Part shown: piece after piece, positions 12,236 through 24,439 of the stretch | Numbering within the stretch: position 1 is the stretch's first letter | Layout of the letters: each line of letters begins with the position of its first letter | Assembly: GCA_023101885.1 (NCBI GenBank) | Contig: JALPQD010000088.1 | Span: 6,899,691 to 6,963,690 of the forward strand | DNA from: Typhlomys cinereus | Taxonomy: Eukaryota > Chordata > Mammalia > Rodentia > Platacanthomyidae | Direction: 5' to 3' | Length of the DNA stretch: 64,000 nt | The notes under the pieces: generated by a model | The model's input: only the letters and a program-made list of their open reading frames with translations | Told to the model about the DNA's origin: nothing | Databases searched by the model: none | Made by a program: the position numbers and the translations under genes

Positions 12236-12559
12236 ATAATGCTCTTTTGCAGACACACATAGCTTGTTGTCAAGCTAAGCTTCTTGCACAAATGCCCTTG
12301 CTCTTTCTCCTCCCACCACCTTCTTCCTTTCCTTTTCTTTATCCTTACCTCTTTTTTAAAATTAACCCTTGAGAATTCAGCTCACATTTAAAAGCCTTTT
12401 AAAAGTTTTGTGAAAAATTCCAGCTTTTGACTCCAATACATAGTCAATGTATCTCCACTGGTATTTGAAAACACAAAGAACCTGCACTTCAAAATTAAAT
12501 CTGGTCATTGAACCTCAGTTCTAGGGATTCTCGCTGTCAAATATGTGACTCTGTTCAAT

Positions 12560-13195
12560 AGTTTCAAGTGAATTTAAAAGTGGAAAAGGATGTGGCCGAG
12601 GACACTGAAAAAACAGTGAAGTGGACAGCAATGCCCAACCATAATGCAGAGAACCGTTGACCCAGGAACGCTCACCCAGAACCAGGCCAAATAACCTCTC
12701 CCCATCTAAGACTTTGGGAACTTCATGGAAGAGGGGACGGTGAGATTGTAAGAACCTAAAGATGGGAAGATTCACCGCTGGACAAGACACTCCATTCAAG
12801 GCAGGATTGCTGTATCCAACAACTCACTGCAGTGAGATTTGTCCTTACCAGACCTGCATCAAGACTGACATACCAACATGCCCTATAGAATATCGAGGAA
12901 CTCAAGAGAGAAAAGAACATAACGGTGGAAACCTTGGGGACGAGAGCTGATAAGTGAAGGGAAATGCCCCTATCAGGTGGGTTGACCCAAAGAGGGACAC
13001 CTCAGTGTTCCACAGAGGCCTAACTCCCACAAAAAATACAAGCCAGAGGGAATCTTGGGGTCCATAGAAGCAGACAGGCAGGAGAATGGGAGGGATTGAT
13101 AAAGGGAAGGGAAGGAGTGGGAAGGAGAAGGAAGGGAGGGAAGCAGGAATAAGTACTCAATGTGCTTGTAAAACTAGAAAAATAAAAGCAGAAAA
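12560..13195 (+). mobile_element. L1 3' UTR fragment, left arm
   Basis: L1-type 3' UTR with a GGGAAGGAG-rich block (13085-13145) and aaaaataaaag end. It resembles 28075-29290 (minus). The mirror copy is 43680-44300. Confidence 0.65.
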
Positions 13196-13379
13196 GGGTC
13201 TCAATTCTGTGTCAAGAACTCAAAAACCTTGGGTCTGCATATAGCATCTCTGTTATACAAGGGATAAATGTCTGTGTTCTCAATGCACACACCCCTACCA
13301 ACCCAAACACTTCTTTCTTTATCTCGGCAAGGAAATTTGGGTTTTGATTTAGAGTTTATGCTTTTGCCTGTTTTCCAAC

Positions 13380-13560
13380 TTCTTTTGTTTGAGACAGAGT
13401 CTCATTCTATAATCTGTAACCTAGAATAGCCAGGCATTCACTATGAAGCCTACGCTGGTCTCCAACTGATGGAAATCCTAGTGTGTCGATGGAATTGCTT
13501 CCCAAATGCTGGTATTACAGATGTGAACCTCGGCACTCTGCTGATGGTGGCCTTTTGTTT
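13380..13560 (-). mobile_element. B1-like SINE, left arm
   Basis: Complement of a B1/7SL-type sequence (gagacagagtctcattctat opening, ggtattacag in the body). The mirror copy is 43310-43490. Confidence 0.6.
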
Positions 13561-13748
13561 TGTTTTTGAAACATGCATTAACCGTCCAGCCACCATTCTT
13601 CCACCACACCACCCACCTGCTAGGTGTACCCCCACACTGCTGCATCACACACATTTCTTTGAATGGACACACACGTGGCATCCTACACAATCATGAATAG
13701 CTTATGACCTCTTTTCTTGCATTAGCTACCAGAAAGCCCAAACTAAGT

Positions 13749-13830
13749 TCAATTACAAGCCAGAGGGAATTACAAGCCAGAGGATCAGAAGTTCAAGGTC
13801 ATCCTCAGGCTACCTGGGCTACATGATCCT
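13749..13830. other. Left-arm micro-inversion with inserted filler
   Basis: Positions 13781-13825 carry about 45 bp in the same orientation as right-arm 42940-42985, although the flanks are inverted relative to each other, so this piece was flipped. It is bounded by aggatca and tgatcct. The adjoining 13749-13780 holds two copies of an attacaagccagagg-type motif that also occurs about 700 bp away at 13037-13053. About 134 bp found on the right (42986-43119) is missing. Confidence 0.75.
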
Positions 13831-13965
13831 CTTTCATCTACCCTCCCAAGTGATGGGACCTCCAGCATGTGCCAACACATGTGGTTTATGTGATAATGAG
13901 GCTCGAACCCAGAGCTCTGTGCATGCCAAGCAAGCACACTACCATCTCAGCTACATTCCCATCCC
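13831..13965 (-). mobile_element. ID/B1-type SINE remnant, left arm
   Basis: Complement of the first part of the right-arm SINE at 42810-42940. Its 3' half has been inverted and lost. Confidence 0.55.
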
Positions 13966-14940
13966 AAGTATTCTAACATCATTCAAAGTATAATAAGCAT
14001 AGAAATAAAAATTTACTCTTACCTACTCTGGTCAGAGGCATTGTTGATGAATGAATGGAAAATCCTCTTCTTAGGTCGCAACAGGAGAAGAATGAAATAC
14101 TGAGAGCTTCCATTGGGGTCAACCTTCCACTGGGATCAACAGCGCCCTTCCTTTGTGTTCCTGAGCTGCCTTTGTTACTGTACAGTTCCCTGCTGCTTGA
14201 AGATTGGGTTATAATCTCCAGGTCTCTGGCTACCCAGGAAATACAAACTCTCAAACATGTCACGTCCTCTATGTGTCATTTTTATGGCATCAGTACTACC
14301 TCCAAAGACTTCACTGTCAACCTAAAGCCCTTCCTTTTCCAGAAAGCGTTTGGCTATGTCACTTGAGTATAGATTACAGCTTATTTTCTGACTGTCTCAG
14401 CAAAGCATGGGCTTCTGAAGAAAGACACAAGACATTTTCTTACTTGTCAGGCAGCCCAGGAAATTAGCCATATTTCTAGGATGACAGATCTATGTGCCTC
14501 TGATCCTCTACGGGGGGGAACCTCTATTTTGAAGACTGCCTGTGGTCCGTATCATGGGCAGAGTGGCAACTCCTCATTAGTTCCAGGAGATTGAACTGCG
14601 CTCTGATTCATCTGTGATTCAACACCAGGCAACCCCGCTTAGTCAGGAAATACCAAGGTCAGGAGCCTTCATTGACTCTTTCCCATAGCCTGGACCCCAC
14701 AGCAACTCAGTCATTCAGTCTTCCTTGGCCCCTTTCTTCTTCTGTACCAGATCTTACCCTGAGTCCGAGTGAAACCCAAGCTGTGGCCCTCCTGATATCT
14801 TGACAATGCCGGAGCTGAATCTCTGAGAAGCCACCTTCCTCTGAGATCAGCACACATTTGTTTACATGCTGTTAACTTTACTCCACTGTCAAAAAGAAAA
14901 GATACGACTTTGGGATTTGCAGATTTGAAACTAAGAGCTA

Positions 14941-15020
14941 TTCCTCTCCTCTCCTCTCCCCTTTCTTCTCTCTCTCCTCTCTCCTCTCCCCTCTCCTCCT
15001 CCTCCTCCTCTCTCTCTATG
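14941..15020 (+). repeat. CT-rich tract, left arm counterpart
   Basis: Short CTCTC-rich tract at the mirror position of the long right-arm GA array. Confidence 0.85.
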
Positions 15021-15995
15021 TCTCCATCTCATTTCTGGAGTATTCCCTGCCCACTTAGATTCCACAATGCCCCAAGAGTCTAACTTGGCTTTCAACTGGA
15101 CCATCCCCAGTAGATCTTCCTTTAAAGGCAAACAGCAATTGTTTGGGGATGCAATGTCTACGCTGCTTTAATTGTTACTAGATTTAGCTGTGTTTTGATG
15201 GTTGATTCACCTCTTTTTCCCCCACATTTAAAGTAGACTAAAAAGGCAGCAACAGTCATCTCCAAATGACACAGAAACCAGAATCTGACAGTATCTCAGT
15301 AACTCCAGACACAAACTATGCAGAAATATGTAGCTGTACGTGACTCTTTCTATAAGCTCTTTTTTCTCCCTTTTGCCCTGCCCTTTATCCTCTCTTCTTT
15401 TCCCTGTACTCCTAAGTGTGATTTGATGTGCTTTGATTTAGGCTTTATAGGTACTAAAAAAATACTCCTTTTTTTAAGTCCCAGGGAGAAAAATCTACTG
15501 TTTCCTAGGTGTTTCCTTGCAGTTATCTCCTAGACTTCTAAGTCAGGCTCCAAAGAGACAGTCATAGTATTCCAGAATACCATTAGGATATTACTTATTT
15601 TTTTATTCTTTGACGCTTTCATACATCAATGCAATGAATTTATGTGTTTTTACCTCTAATTACCCAACCCGCCCCTCTCCTTCCTGTTCCACTTCACTCA
15701 CTCTCCTTTACAATCAGTCGTCCTCCTAGTTTCACATCTTTTTGCACAAGTGGCCCATGTTAGCTGCCTGTACTGTCAAGTGCATGTGCATCTGCTGGGC
15801 CAATCATTCAGGAAGGAAGCTCAATGGCCTGAGCCTTAAGGAGTGCCTCAGGGATCTATACTGTTTCTTGACATTTTCTCTCATCCACGGTGAAATATGA
15901 ATAAGCCACCTATTGTGCAGGATTCATGGAATTGGACATGACAGCTCTGTTCTGAGCAGAGACCAGGGGATATTGTCTGGCCACACTTGTCCCAG

Positions 15996-16047
15996 TCCTT
16001 ATTTTTCTTTCTTTCTTTCTTCCTTCCTTTCTTTCTTTCTTTCTTTC

Positions 16048-16099
<52 letters not shown>

Positions 16100-16105
16100 T
16101 CATTT
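15996..16105 (+). repeat. (TTTC)n microsatellite, left arm
   Basis: TTTC tetramers with a few TTCC interruptions. The mirror is (GAAA)n at 40425-40510, of different length. Confidence 0.95.
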
Positions 16106-16174
16106 ATGTATCTGTTTGTTTGGTTATCTAAGAAAGGAGAGAAAGACAGAAAAATAGACACACACACAGGGAAA

Positions 16175-16253
16175 GTTTTCTTTATTTATCTAAGAAAGGG
16201 GAGAATGAGAGGGGGAGAAAGAGACAGAAGGACAGAGAGGGACAGATGTGGAG

Positions 16254-16322
<69 letters not shown>

Positions 16323-16490
16323 ATGCATGCCATGATGCACGAATAGAGGTGGAGGTCGGAGGAGAAGTTTAGAAAATCAATTCTCTCCATCCACCATGGG
16401 GACTTCTGGGTATTGAACTCACTCAGGTCACCAGTTTTTCTAGCAGGTGCCTTACCCACTGAGCTCTCTTGCCGCCCCCATGATAATATT
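16175..16490 (-). mobile_element. B2-like SINE with long (GA)n, left arm
   Basis: Complement starts gggggcggcaagagagctcag, followed by a body and a (CT)n tail seen here as (GA)n at 16255-16320. The mirror copy is 40030-40345. Confidence 0.65.
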
Positions 16491-17039
16491 TTCATGGTCA
16501 CTGTATCACTTTCTTCCAGAATGCTGTCTCCACATTCCTCCACTGGCTGGATGTGTGCTTCTGGTTCACCCCTCCCCCCCATTATTTCAAACTCGATTCT
16601 CCAAATGTAACTTCACAGCTACATTGGGGACACAAGGCAAGTAGGTGCTGTGTCTCTATGGCCTGGTGGGGACCAGCCTACTTCTGATGATCCCTGAAAT
16701 CTTGATCAAAATCCATATCTTGCTTCTTTAGAAAATATAAATTGAGATGCTCCCACAGCTATTGTGGGCATCAAATGTGTTTCCCTGCTAAGGGCAATGT
16801 TGGAGAAGAGTGAGTACTGCATTGCCTTACAAGACAGTGATCACATTGCTAGATTGTTTCTCTTTTGAAACTTTAGTTTCAAGAAGAAACTTACTTGGGA
16901 CTTGATTTGATCTGATTTATATATTCTGTCTAGTGTTCTTTTCCTAAGTCTTATATGTTTGTTATTATACAAACTTTTCTCTAAGAGTGTCCAGTAATTT
17001 AGTCCATTTCTTACACATATATAAAATCACCAAGAGTCA

Positions 17040-17250
17040 GGGCTGGAGAGGTGGCTCAGGGGTTAAGCCTCCGCCTTGCAGGCGGTCGGTCCTGAGTTCA
17101 GATCCCAGATCCCAGTGTAGACGCCAGGCAGAAGCTGGGGCGGCCTGCGCTTCTGGTCCTGGTAGGGCGGAGCCTGTGAATCCCGGGGCAGAAGGAGGTG
17201 GAGGCGTCCATGGTGGTTCGCAAATTCCTCCGTGGTTCTACACATACACA

Positions 17251-17307
<57 letters not shown>

Positions 17308-17378
17308 GCGCGCACACACATACACACACACATGCACACAGTTGAATAAATAATAATAATAATAATAAAAATTTTTAA
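17040..17378 (+). mobile_element. Young B2-like SINE, left arm only
   Basis: tRNA-derived head (gggctggagaggtggctcag; box-B-like sequence around 17090-17105), a GC-rich body, a (CA)n block at 17250-17335 and an A/TAA tail. The target-site duplication aaaatcaccaagagtca is perfect at 17023-17039 and 17379-17395. The right arm has the single target at about 39482-39500 (complement), so this is a post-duplication insertion. Confidence 0.9.
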
Positions 17379-17404
17379 AAAATCACCAAGAGTCATTCTG
17401 ATAA

Positions 17405-18425
17405 TTTTATTTTTTTCTCCCACATTTTATTTTTTTTCCTAATTATACAAGCTTAATGGGTGCCCTCATCCTCTCCCTCTCTAGTCCCCCCTTGCACTCT
17501 TCCCCATTCCTCCCTTCCTTTCACTCCCTTTCCTCCCCCTCCCTCTCTCAGTGCCTCCCCTTCGTCCCTCCCATCTCCCGGAGCATCCTTTTGTGTGAAT
17601 GCCAAACCTCCCTCTGAGTCCTCCACCCTAGTGAAGGGTAAGGCCTCAGTGGCATAGCCCAGTGCCCCTTCTTGGGGTACCTGTTAGTATGGGAACTCTG
17701 TTATGACTGTTAATCCCTTGCCTCTAGGGATCCTGCTTCCTGGAGCCTTCTCCCCTGTGATCCATGCTAGACTTTGAGGGGTCTTTGACATGTCAGTCAT
17801 TTGCAGGTCAGGCAAAGTACAATTCTGGCTGCTGCAGCCCTAACTTGTGTGGAGTATCTTGCATATTGTTGGTCCTCCCCATCTTTAGACTCTTACAATC
17901 TTGTTGCCCCCTCTTCCTCAAGGTTCCCTGAGCTTTAGCATGGGGAGAGATTTGGCTGGTCTGGTTCCAGGTAATTAATGTAGGGTCTTTGGTGTTCAGA
18001 ATTGTGGTTTGTTGTTTTCAGTTTTGGTTTTCCTGCCCTGCCCTTGGCTGCATCCTGATTGGTATGGAAGGTCACATTCAAACAAAGATAAAAGATTGTT
18101 TAAATGAAGATCTTAATGTAATTGGAGACTCAAAAGTAGATGGAAGAATAGCAGTAGGACACGGCAGTGAAGAGTTCACAGTCCCATTTGAGGGATGGTT
18201 ACCATCTATCTGCTAGTCCTTATAACCTCTCTGATTGGTAAGATCAAACCTCTTCAGTCGCAAGTGACCAGGAATGGAAATGAGAGTGAGCTTTACCAGA
18301 TGTCTTGATACTTACATGCAATACTTAATGTTGACCTATTTTCTCTACTGAAGCGTGATCCCCTATCTCTTTTTTTTTGTGGGGGGGAGCCCTCCTTACC
18401 ATTCCCTCCTGTTTATAATCTTTGT
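17405..18425 (-). mobile_element. L1 3' UTR, left arm
   Basis: T-rich start (complement of the A tail), then a polypyrimidine block, then 3' UTR sequence shared with 35806-36345 and 8895-9990 of this window. The mirror copy is 38463-39470. Confidence 0.75.
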
Positions 18426-19690
18426 GATTGTAGTAGGAAATCTCTGAATTTCTTGGGTATCAGTTGTGATAACTCCATTTTCATTTCTAATTTTATTGAT
18501 TTGGATTTTCTCGTTCTCGATTTTGGTTAATTTAGCTAGGGGTGTATCAATATTATTGATTTTTTCAAAGAAACAGCTTTTGGACTGGTCGATTCTTTAT
18601 ATCATTTTCCTTATATCAATTTCAGATATTTATCCCCTGGTTTTGCTAATCTCCTCTCTTCTACTGCTTTTGGAATTGGATTGCTCTTGTGTCTCTCAAA
18701 CTTTAAGCTGAGTTGTTTTTTACTTGTGATATTTCTATTTTTTATGTAGTCATTAAGAGGTATAAACTGACTTCTTAGGACAGCTTTTATTGTGTCCCAG
18801 AGATTTTGATATCTTGTATTTTCATTATCGTTCGCTTCTACGAAATGTTGAATTGCCTTTTTGATTTCTTTTTGAACCTGTTTGTCATTCAGCATCAAAG
18901 TGTTTAGTTTCCAGGAGTTAGTGTATTTTCTGATTTTTGTTGTGTTGAGGATATCAAGCTTTAGACTATAGTGGTCTGACATGGTACAGGCTATAATTTC
19001 AACTGTCCTGTATATGTGGAGATTCGTTTTGTGGCCTAATAAGTGGTCTATTTTGGAGAAAGTTCCATGGGCTGGTGAGAAGAATATGTATTCCTTGGTA
19101 CTTGGATGGAAAGTTCAATAGAGATCTGTAAGGGCCATTTCAGTAAAGGTTTGATTTAGTTCCAATGTGTCTCTCTTGAGTTTTTGACCTGTTGACCTAA
19201 CCCACATTGAAAAGGCAGTATTGAAATCCCGAGTATCATTGTTTTGGGATTGATTTCTTGTTTTAGACATCTTAGTGTTTGCTTGATGAATGTGGAGGAA
19301 CCCATGTTAGGTGCATATATGTTCAGTATTGTGAAGTCTTCCCTGTGAATTATACCTGTGACTAAAATGTAGCATCCTTCTGTATCTCTTATGATTTTCT
19401 TTGGTTTGAAGTCCACTTTGTCAAATACCATAATTGCTACCCCTGTTTGTTTTCTAGTTCCATTAGCTTGAAGAATTTTTGACCAGCCTTTTACTTTTAG
19501 AATGTGCCTATCTTTTGTTGTGAGATGTGTTTCCTGAAGGCAGCAGATTGATGGGTTGTGGTTTTTAATCCAAGTTTGTAATCTGTGTCTCTTGATCAGT
19601 GAGTTATGACCTGTGCATTTTTGTTTTAACTTCTATGCCCTTCTTTTTGTTTCTATGTGTTTTAGGCTGAACTGAAATGGACAGTATTAC
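18426..19690 (-). mobile_element. L1 ORF2 endonuclease-region fragment, left arm
   Basis: Two broken minus-strand frames (19156-19431 and 18611-18982) show L1 ORF2 endonuclease features: LNIYAPN and the SDHYSLKLDI block with its SDH motif. The reverse transcriptase domain is absent: sequence runs from the endonuclease region straight into 3' UTR at about 18425. Not coding-competent. The mirror copy is 37171-38462. Confidence 0.8.
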
Positions 19691-20456
19691 TACACTTGAA
19701 CAGTTAGCACTAGTGTTTGCCTTGGAGATCGGCATGCTCATCTGGTGTTAGTATTATTTCCTAGATGAAACTATTGGACTATTAATACATCAGTTAAGGC
19801 AGGTTTAGGAGACAGGGATTGAAGATTAGTATGGTAGTGCACTTTTTAGGTTTACCTCCTTGGTGACATGTAAGGGTGAACGGTATAGTCCCTGAAGCTA
19901 TATGGAAATGTTAAACTACAGTGACTAATAAATGAGAGGAACAAGATGGTATAAAATAAGGCATTATCAGGGAAATTTATGAAAGAGGAGGTGGTAAGAT
20001 TGTAAGAGCCTAAATATGGGGAGGAACAATGATATGCAAGATACTCCATACAAATTAGGGCCGAAGTAATCATAATAGGACTTTGCATGACCTGCACAAT
20101 GACCAACATATCATTGAATCCCTAAGTCTAGCATGGATCATAGGCACTAGGATCCTTAGAGGCAAGGGATTAACAGTCACAATAGTGTTCCTATACTAAA
20201 GGGGAACACAAAAAAGAGCTCTAGGCAATGCCAGTGAGTCCTTACACCTCATCAGAGAGGAGGATACAGAGGGAAGTTTGACATGCACACTAAAGGTTGC
20301 TCCAGGTTGCGGGGAGGGGGGGCGCACTGGGAGAAAGGAAGGGGGGAAAGAGAGTGGAAAAGGTGGGAAGGGAGCAAGGGGATCCAGGGGAAGTGGAGGG
20401 AGGGAGGGGAATGGGGTACTTATCAACTTTGTATGAATGGAAGAAATAAAAAAAAA
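19691..20456 (+). mobile_element. L1 3' UTR in opposite orientation, left arm
   Basis: Plus-strand L1 3' UTR with a G-rich block (20310-20410) and an A-rich tail at about 20446-20470. Its 5' end abuts the 5' end of the inverted ORF2 fragment. That head-to-head layout is what twin-priming inversion produces, and it is the inner boundary of the duplication. The mirror copy is 36400-37170. Confidence 0.7.
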
Positions 20457-20474
20457 GAAAATAAAGACTTCAAA

Positions 20475-20880
20475 GGAGGTAGTTTTTGGGAATGATAATC
20501 AGATCCATATTGCACTGGATCTCTTAAACATATACAGCAAACATTAGTATATCCAATGGAGACAGTATAGTAATTAATAGCCAAGGTTTTTTAACACTTG
20601 CTTTCAACAGTGGATAGATCATTCTCACACAAAGCCAAGGAAACATCAGACTCGCAGTTCTCTCTAAACCAAATAGACCTAACTGATAGCACTTTGAATG
20701 TTCCCTAGGATAGACAATGTATTTGGCCATTTAACTTGTCATGAGAAGTTGAAGAATACTGAAATCATATCAAGTGTACACAATGATATAACAATAGAAA
20801 TCAACACTAAGAGGAACTTTAGGAAATTTGCAATTATTTAGAAGACCAGAAGGAAATCCCAGCTTCTAAGGGTGGTTGCC
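20475..20880 (+). mobile_element. Old L1 ORF2 remnant
   Basis: Sequence around 20590-20840 (caacagtggatagatcattc ... gaaatcatatcaagtgtaca) resembles older L1 ORF2 endonuclease-region sequence, with many stops. It lies just inside the spacer. Confidence 0.5.
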
Positions 20881-21689
20881 TCATACCCAGATGATCTGCT
20901 ACCTTCCTGTCACTCGTGTCTTCTTCACTTGACTAACCTCTCGACCCCCTTTGCCCTTCCTGGGATCCATTAAACCACAGCCGATTCCTCCCAACCTTAC
21001 AATCACTGGCTACTTTCTTTCCCAGGATGTTTTCTCTTGGATCTTTGGTATTTTTAAAGTCTGTGTTCAAAAATAATTTTATAGACAGATCATCCTCAAC
21101 TCCTTTAGGTACATCCCTCTTCCCACCCTATCACCCTCCCTTTCTTTGCCCACTTTATTGTCCATGTAGAACTGATTCCTGTAAGCATGCGTATTCTTTA
21201 TTTCTCTTAATTATTTTCTGTCCTCTCTCACTAGGGTGGCCAATTCATCAAGTGAAGGACTTTTTTTTCTTTCTCTTAAGGTTAGTGCCAGAAACATAAA
21301 CACAGAAGAAGATATTCAGTAAATTCTGGTTACTGGGTCAGTGGGGAGCCCTGTGAGGAGGAGGCACAGTGTGGTTGGCATTAGTCTCCAGCATCTCCCC
21401 AAGAGCCTCCAGAACCCCTATCTCTCTGGTCCTTCCATGAGACTTAATGTCTCCAAATCTCTGAGGGGAAGGAAATGCTTGAAAAACCATCCAATAACTT
21501 AACCTCCTTGTGACTTGCTATTGACCTAAGGTAAGGTTTGGTTTTTGTGTGGAAAAAGCTGCTCTGCTAATGGAGCCCCTCTTTTTTTTTTAATTGGGCA
21601 ATAAAAATTATAAAAATATTTGTAAAGATTCTTATTTCCTGTACCATGTATGATTTCACAATAGATGCACTTTTTGAAAAAAAATTTCT

Positions 21690-22005
21690 GGACTTTCTCC
21701 ACATCTGTAACTCATGAGTTCCTTTTCCATCTTTCTCTCGCCCCTCATGGTTCCACATCTGGAGTCAGTGAGTTCACTTTGGATTCTTTGCCCATCATGG
21801 GATGTCGTGTCTGGAGTTTGCGAGTTCTTTTCTTTTCTTTCTCTCCTCTTATCTGCTTATGCTGCTCTACTGACTCAATCCCCGAATTCAGGAAAGTAGC
21901 ATTTTGGCTCAGCCCATCCCACAGTTCTCTTGCCCCTTGCAGAATCCATATCTGTGAGTTTTGTTCTTTCTCCCCTCTAATAAACTTTGCTTTAATCTTC
22001 AAAAA
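21690..22005 (+). mobile_element. LTR-like fragment
   Basis: Contains imperfectly repeated ccatctggagt...gagttc units and ends ctctaataaactttgctttaatc, similar to the LTR end at 1-80. No coding sequence. Confidence 0.45.
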
Positions 22006-22360
22006 AATTTCTTGTTCTCTATTGATTTTTTTTTCTCCTATGAGAAAAATCATTATCTTCCTGCAAGGGCATGTATATAAGGATGCACTCCTTAGAGTTG
22101 AGAAGTGTGGGTACCTGACATGGCGAGTAAGCAAGGTGCACTGGCTGTGTCTAGGATCTGCAGTCCTTTGGCTGGACCTAGAGTCAGTGTTTTGTTTTGT
22201 CTGTGAGATGAGTGTAATCATAGTACCATCCTAGTCAATTTAGCAATAAGTTAATTGTCAGAAAGCATTTAAGATAGTGTTTGTTAACCAATAAATATTT
22301 GTTATTATTTGCAACATTTGGAACATCAGGTATTCCATCCACGTCAGTTAGTGTCCTTGT

Positions 22361-22980
22361 TTGTAGGGAGCACAGAAGCTCGAGACCCCATTTCTGCCGA
22401 GAACATCCCTCGAAGTCTAATCGTTGCAGTATGCCTTCCATTGCTAGCAGCAGTAGAGGCAAACTCCTATTGACTTTTTTGCACGGGGCAGGGATGGACT
22501 TTGTCCTGTTTGGAAACAGAATCTTGGGCAGAAGTGTTTCCTGCATATCTCTTTCCAGTCTTTGGAAGCCATTCAGACATTAATTAGAACGTCTAAAGGA
22601 TGAGCACAGAGCTTTATCCTCGCAATTGTATAACTGTTGATCTTTGTGTATAATAATAGCCTGTTCTTCCTCCACAATGAATGAGGTCATTAGGCATATT
22701 AACATGTTCAAGGATGGGCAGAATTGTATTGTTGGTGGTGGCCTCACTTATCTTGCATGTGTAGTCTACCTGCCACAATTGATATCACCCCTCTGTGCAG
22801 TATATAGATACCATCCATATGTTTCATGATATATAAGGGGTTAGATTCTAAAATAAACTCCTATTTGGTTTTTGGTTTTTCCATACTGCCTCTTGACCCA
22901 GCTCAATTCAATTCCTGCTGATCCATCCCACTCTGGTACTTATCAGGATTTCAAAGCCCACAGGTAGCGAATGCCCACAC
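22361..22980 (+). mobile_element. Possible solo LTR
   Basis: About 620 bp starting tgtagggagcacagaag and ending near gaatgcccaca, with aaaataaactcctatttgg about 130 bp from the end. The layout fits an LTR, but no exact target-site duplication was found, so the call is tentative. Confidence 0.35.
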
Positions 22981-23539
22981 TGTTTGCTTTTTTTTTCTAT
23001 TGGATTTGTTGGGCTGACTTAACTATGAAAAGAAAGCATATAAAGGTATGAAAGTGTGTATAAAGACAAACAAAGCTGTCCCCAAGGAATCTACAAGTAT
23101 GTATATAGTATAGCCAGGGGGAAAAGGATTGCAAGTAAGGGTGAATGAGATAGAGTGAGGCGGTGCGTTGACCACGTACAAGTGTAAAGTAGCTATTCAG
23201 ATCATCCCCATCAACATTTATATATAAGGTGCATAGTGACCTTAGGTAAGTAGAGTCCAGTTAATAGACAGGGTTATTGTTCTGTGGTAGGCTCTTGGAG
23301 AAAGCAGACTGGTCAGAAAACCAACTTCAGCTTGTCTCTCTATCCTAGAGGTGACTGGTGATGTTTCCTGACTGAATGACTAGATCTACATTCAAGTAAT
23401 GTCACTTTCTGAAAATACAATGATCACTTAGGATGAGATGAACATTTTTCTTAAAGAAAATAGAGTATGAAGTGCTGTAAAGAAGCCTACCACTCTGCAG
23501 ACTGATTAGAGAATAAAATTAAGGGCAAGACAATGCATC

Positions 23540-24235
23540 AGGCCAAGCAAGATGGCGACCAGAACTTAGTTGCTGAGCCTACGCATGGAAGGAAGAGAAC
23601 AGATTTGAAACCTCATCCTCTGACTTTCAAACATGCACCGTATCATGTGCAAATAAATGTGAAACAAAATAAAAAGTCATGTGTAAAGTTAAAAAAAGAC
23701 ATTTTAAAAAAGACCTGTAGGTTTAGATTGTTTAGATGTTCTAAAAAGTTGAAAAAGATTGCACCTCCTTTTTTCAGTTTTTTCTTTTTGTTTTTTTAAT
23801 ATTTTTTAAATTTATTTTCTCTTTTTTTTTTAGGGGAGCCAACACTTCTTGGCTTTACATTCTATATCAGTAAAATTATAGGGTATTATTGATGTTTCTT
23901 AAAAAAATTGAAAAATGCCAAATGTTTAGGGTTTATCATTTTAAAGTCTGGATTCTATTCAACAGCACAGAAATCATAATTTGTCACGTTATTTTTATTA
24001 ACTGTTACTTTATGAATGTTTTGCTGTTATTATATCATCTTTATAAGTGTAACTTTAAATGATTGTATTGAGTATCATCAGTTTAATCTAGGTTCTGTGT
24101 TTGGCTGCTTCTGTTATTCTACATTAAAGTTATGCTGTAATTTTTACCTGATGTATAAAAGCTTTTATTGTTGTCTTTATTGTGTTTTAGATTCATGTGT
24201 ATCCTCTAGACTCTTGCAATGAATAAAAAAATTCA
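23540..24235 (+). pseudogene. Possible retrocopy of an unidentified mRNA 3' region
   Basis: AT-rich sequence resembling a vertebrate 3' UTR, ending gcaatgaataaaaaaattc (poly(A)-signal-like, then A-rich). No protein is recognised in the open frame at 23533-23799. Speculative; it could be ordinary AT-rich DNA. Confidence 0.2.
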
Positions 24236-24439
24236 AAACGTTAATACTTTATTTAGCCATGAACATAGTAAGAAGAAGGCATAATGAGAGCTCTTGTAAG
24301 CACTGTCCATGCTGGGAAAAACATCAATATTTTGCCAAAATGAAGCATTTAAAAATATTGTTTTTCTAAAGCTTTGAACCTTTTCTTCTTTATAAATGAG
24401 CTCACTTGTTTTTCTACAACCTTTTCAGCATGCAGGATC

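Larger units (their letters stand above)
2874..20456 (+). repeat. Left arm of large inverted duplication
   Basis: This stretch reads as the reverse complement of about 36400-52164, colinear throughout. Anchors: 3250-3459 with 51555-51773; 4646-4936 with 50086-50379; the OR genes 6991-7947 with 47067-48023; 14055-14263 with 42502-42710; 18611-18982 with 37892-38158. The sum of paired coordinates shifts in steps that correspond to identifiable indels. The outer end is the ggattaac motif at 2874-2881. The inner end is the A-rich tail of an L1 at about 20456. Identity is high by eye in unique sequence (about 97% in the OR gene). Confidence 0.95.

Noticed and set aside
17098..17349. Cys/Val and His/Thr repeat frames over CA/TG tracts
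   Set aside because: Translations of (CA)n/(TG)n SINE tails. The same applies at 4135-4395, 31774-32106, 33407-33813 and 57343-57612.
21665..22234. 189-codon open frame in the spacer
   Set aside because: Overlaps an LTR-like fragment; hydrophobic Phe/Ser-rich composition from T-rich DNA, no known domain.
22281..22583. 100-codon open frame in the spacer
   Set aside because: Lies across a possible LTR, with no recognisable protein.
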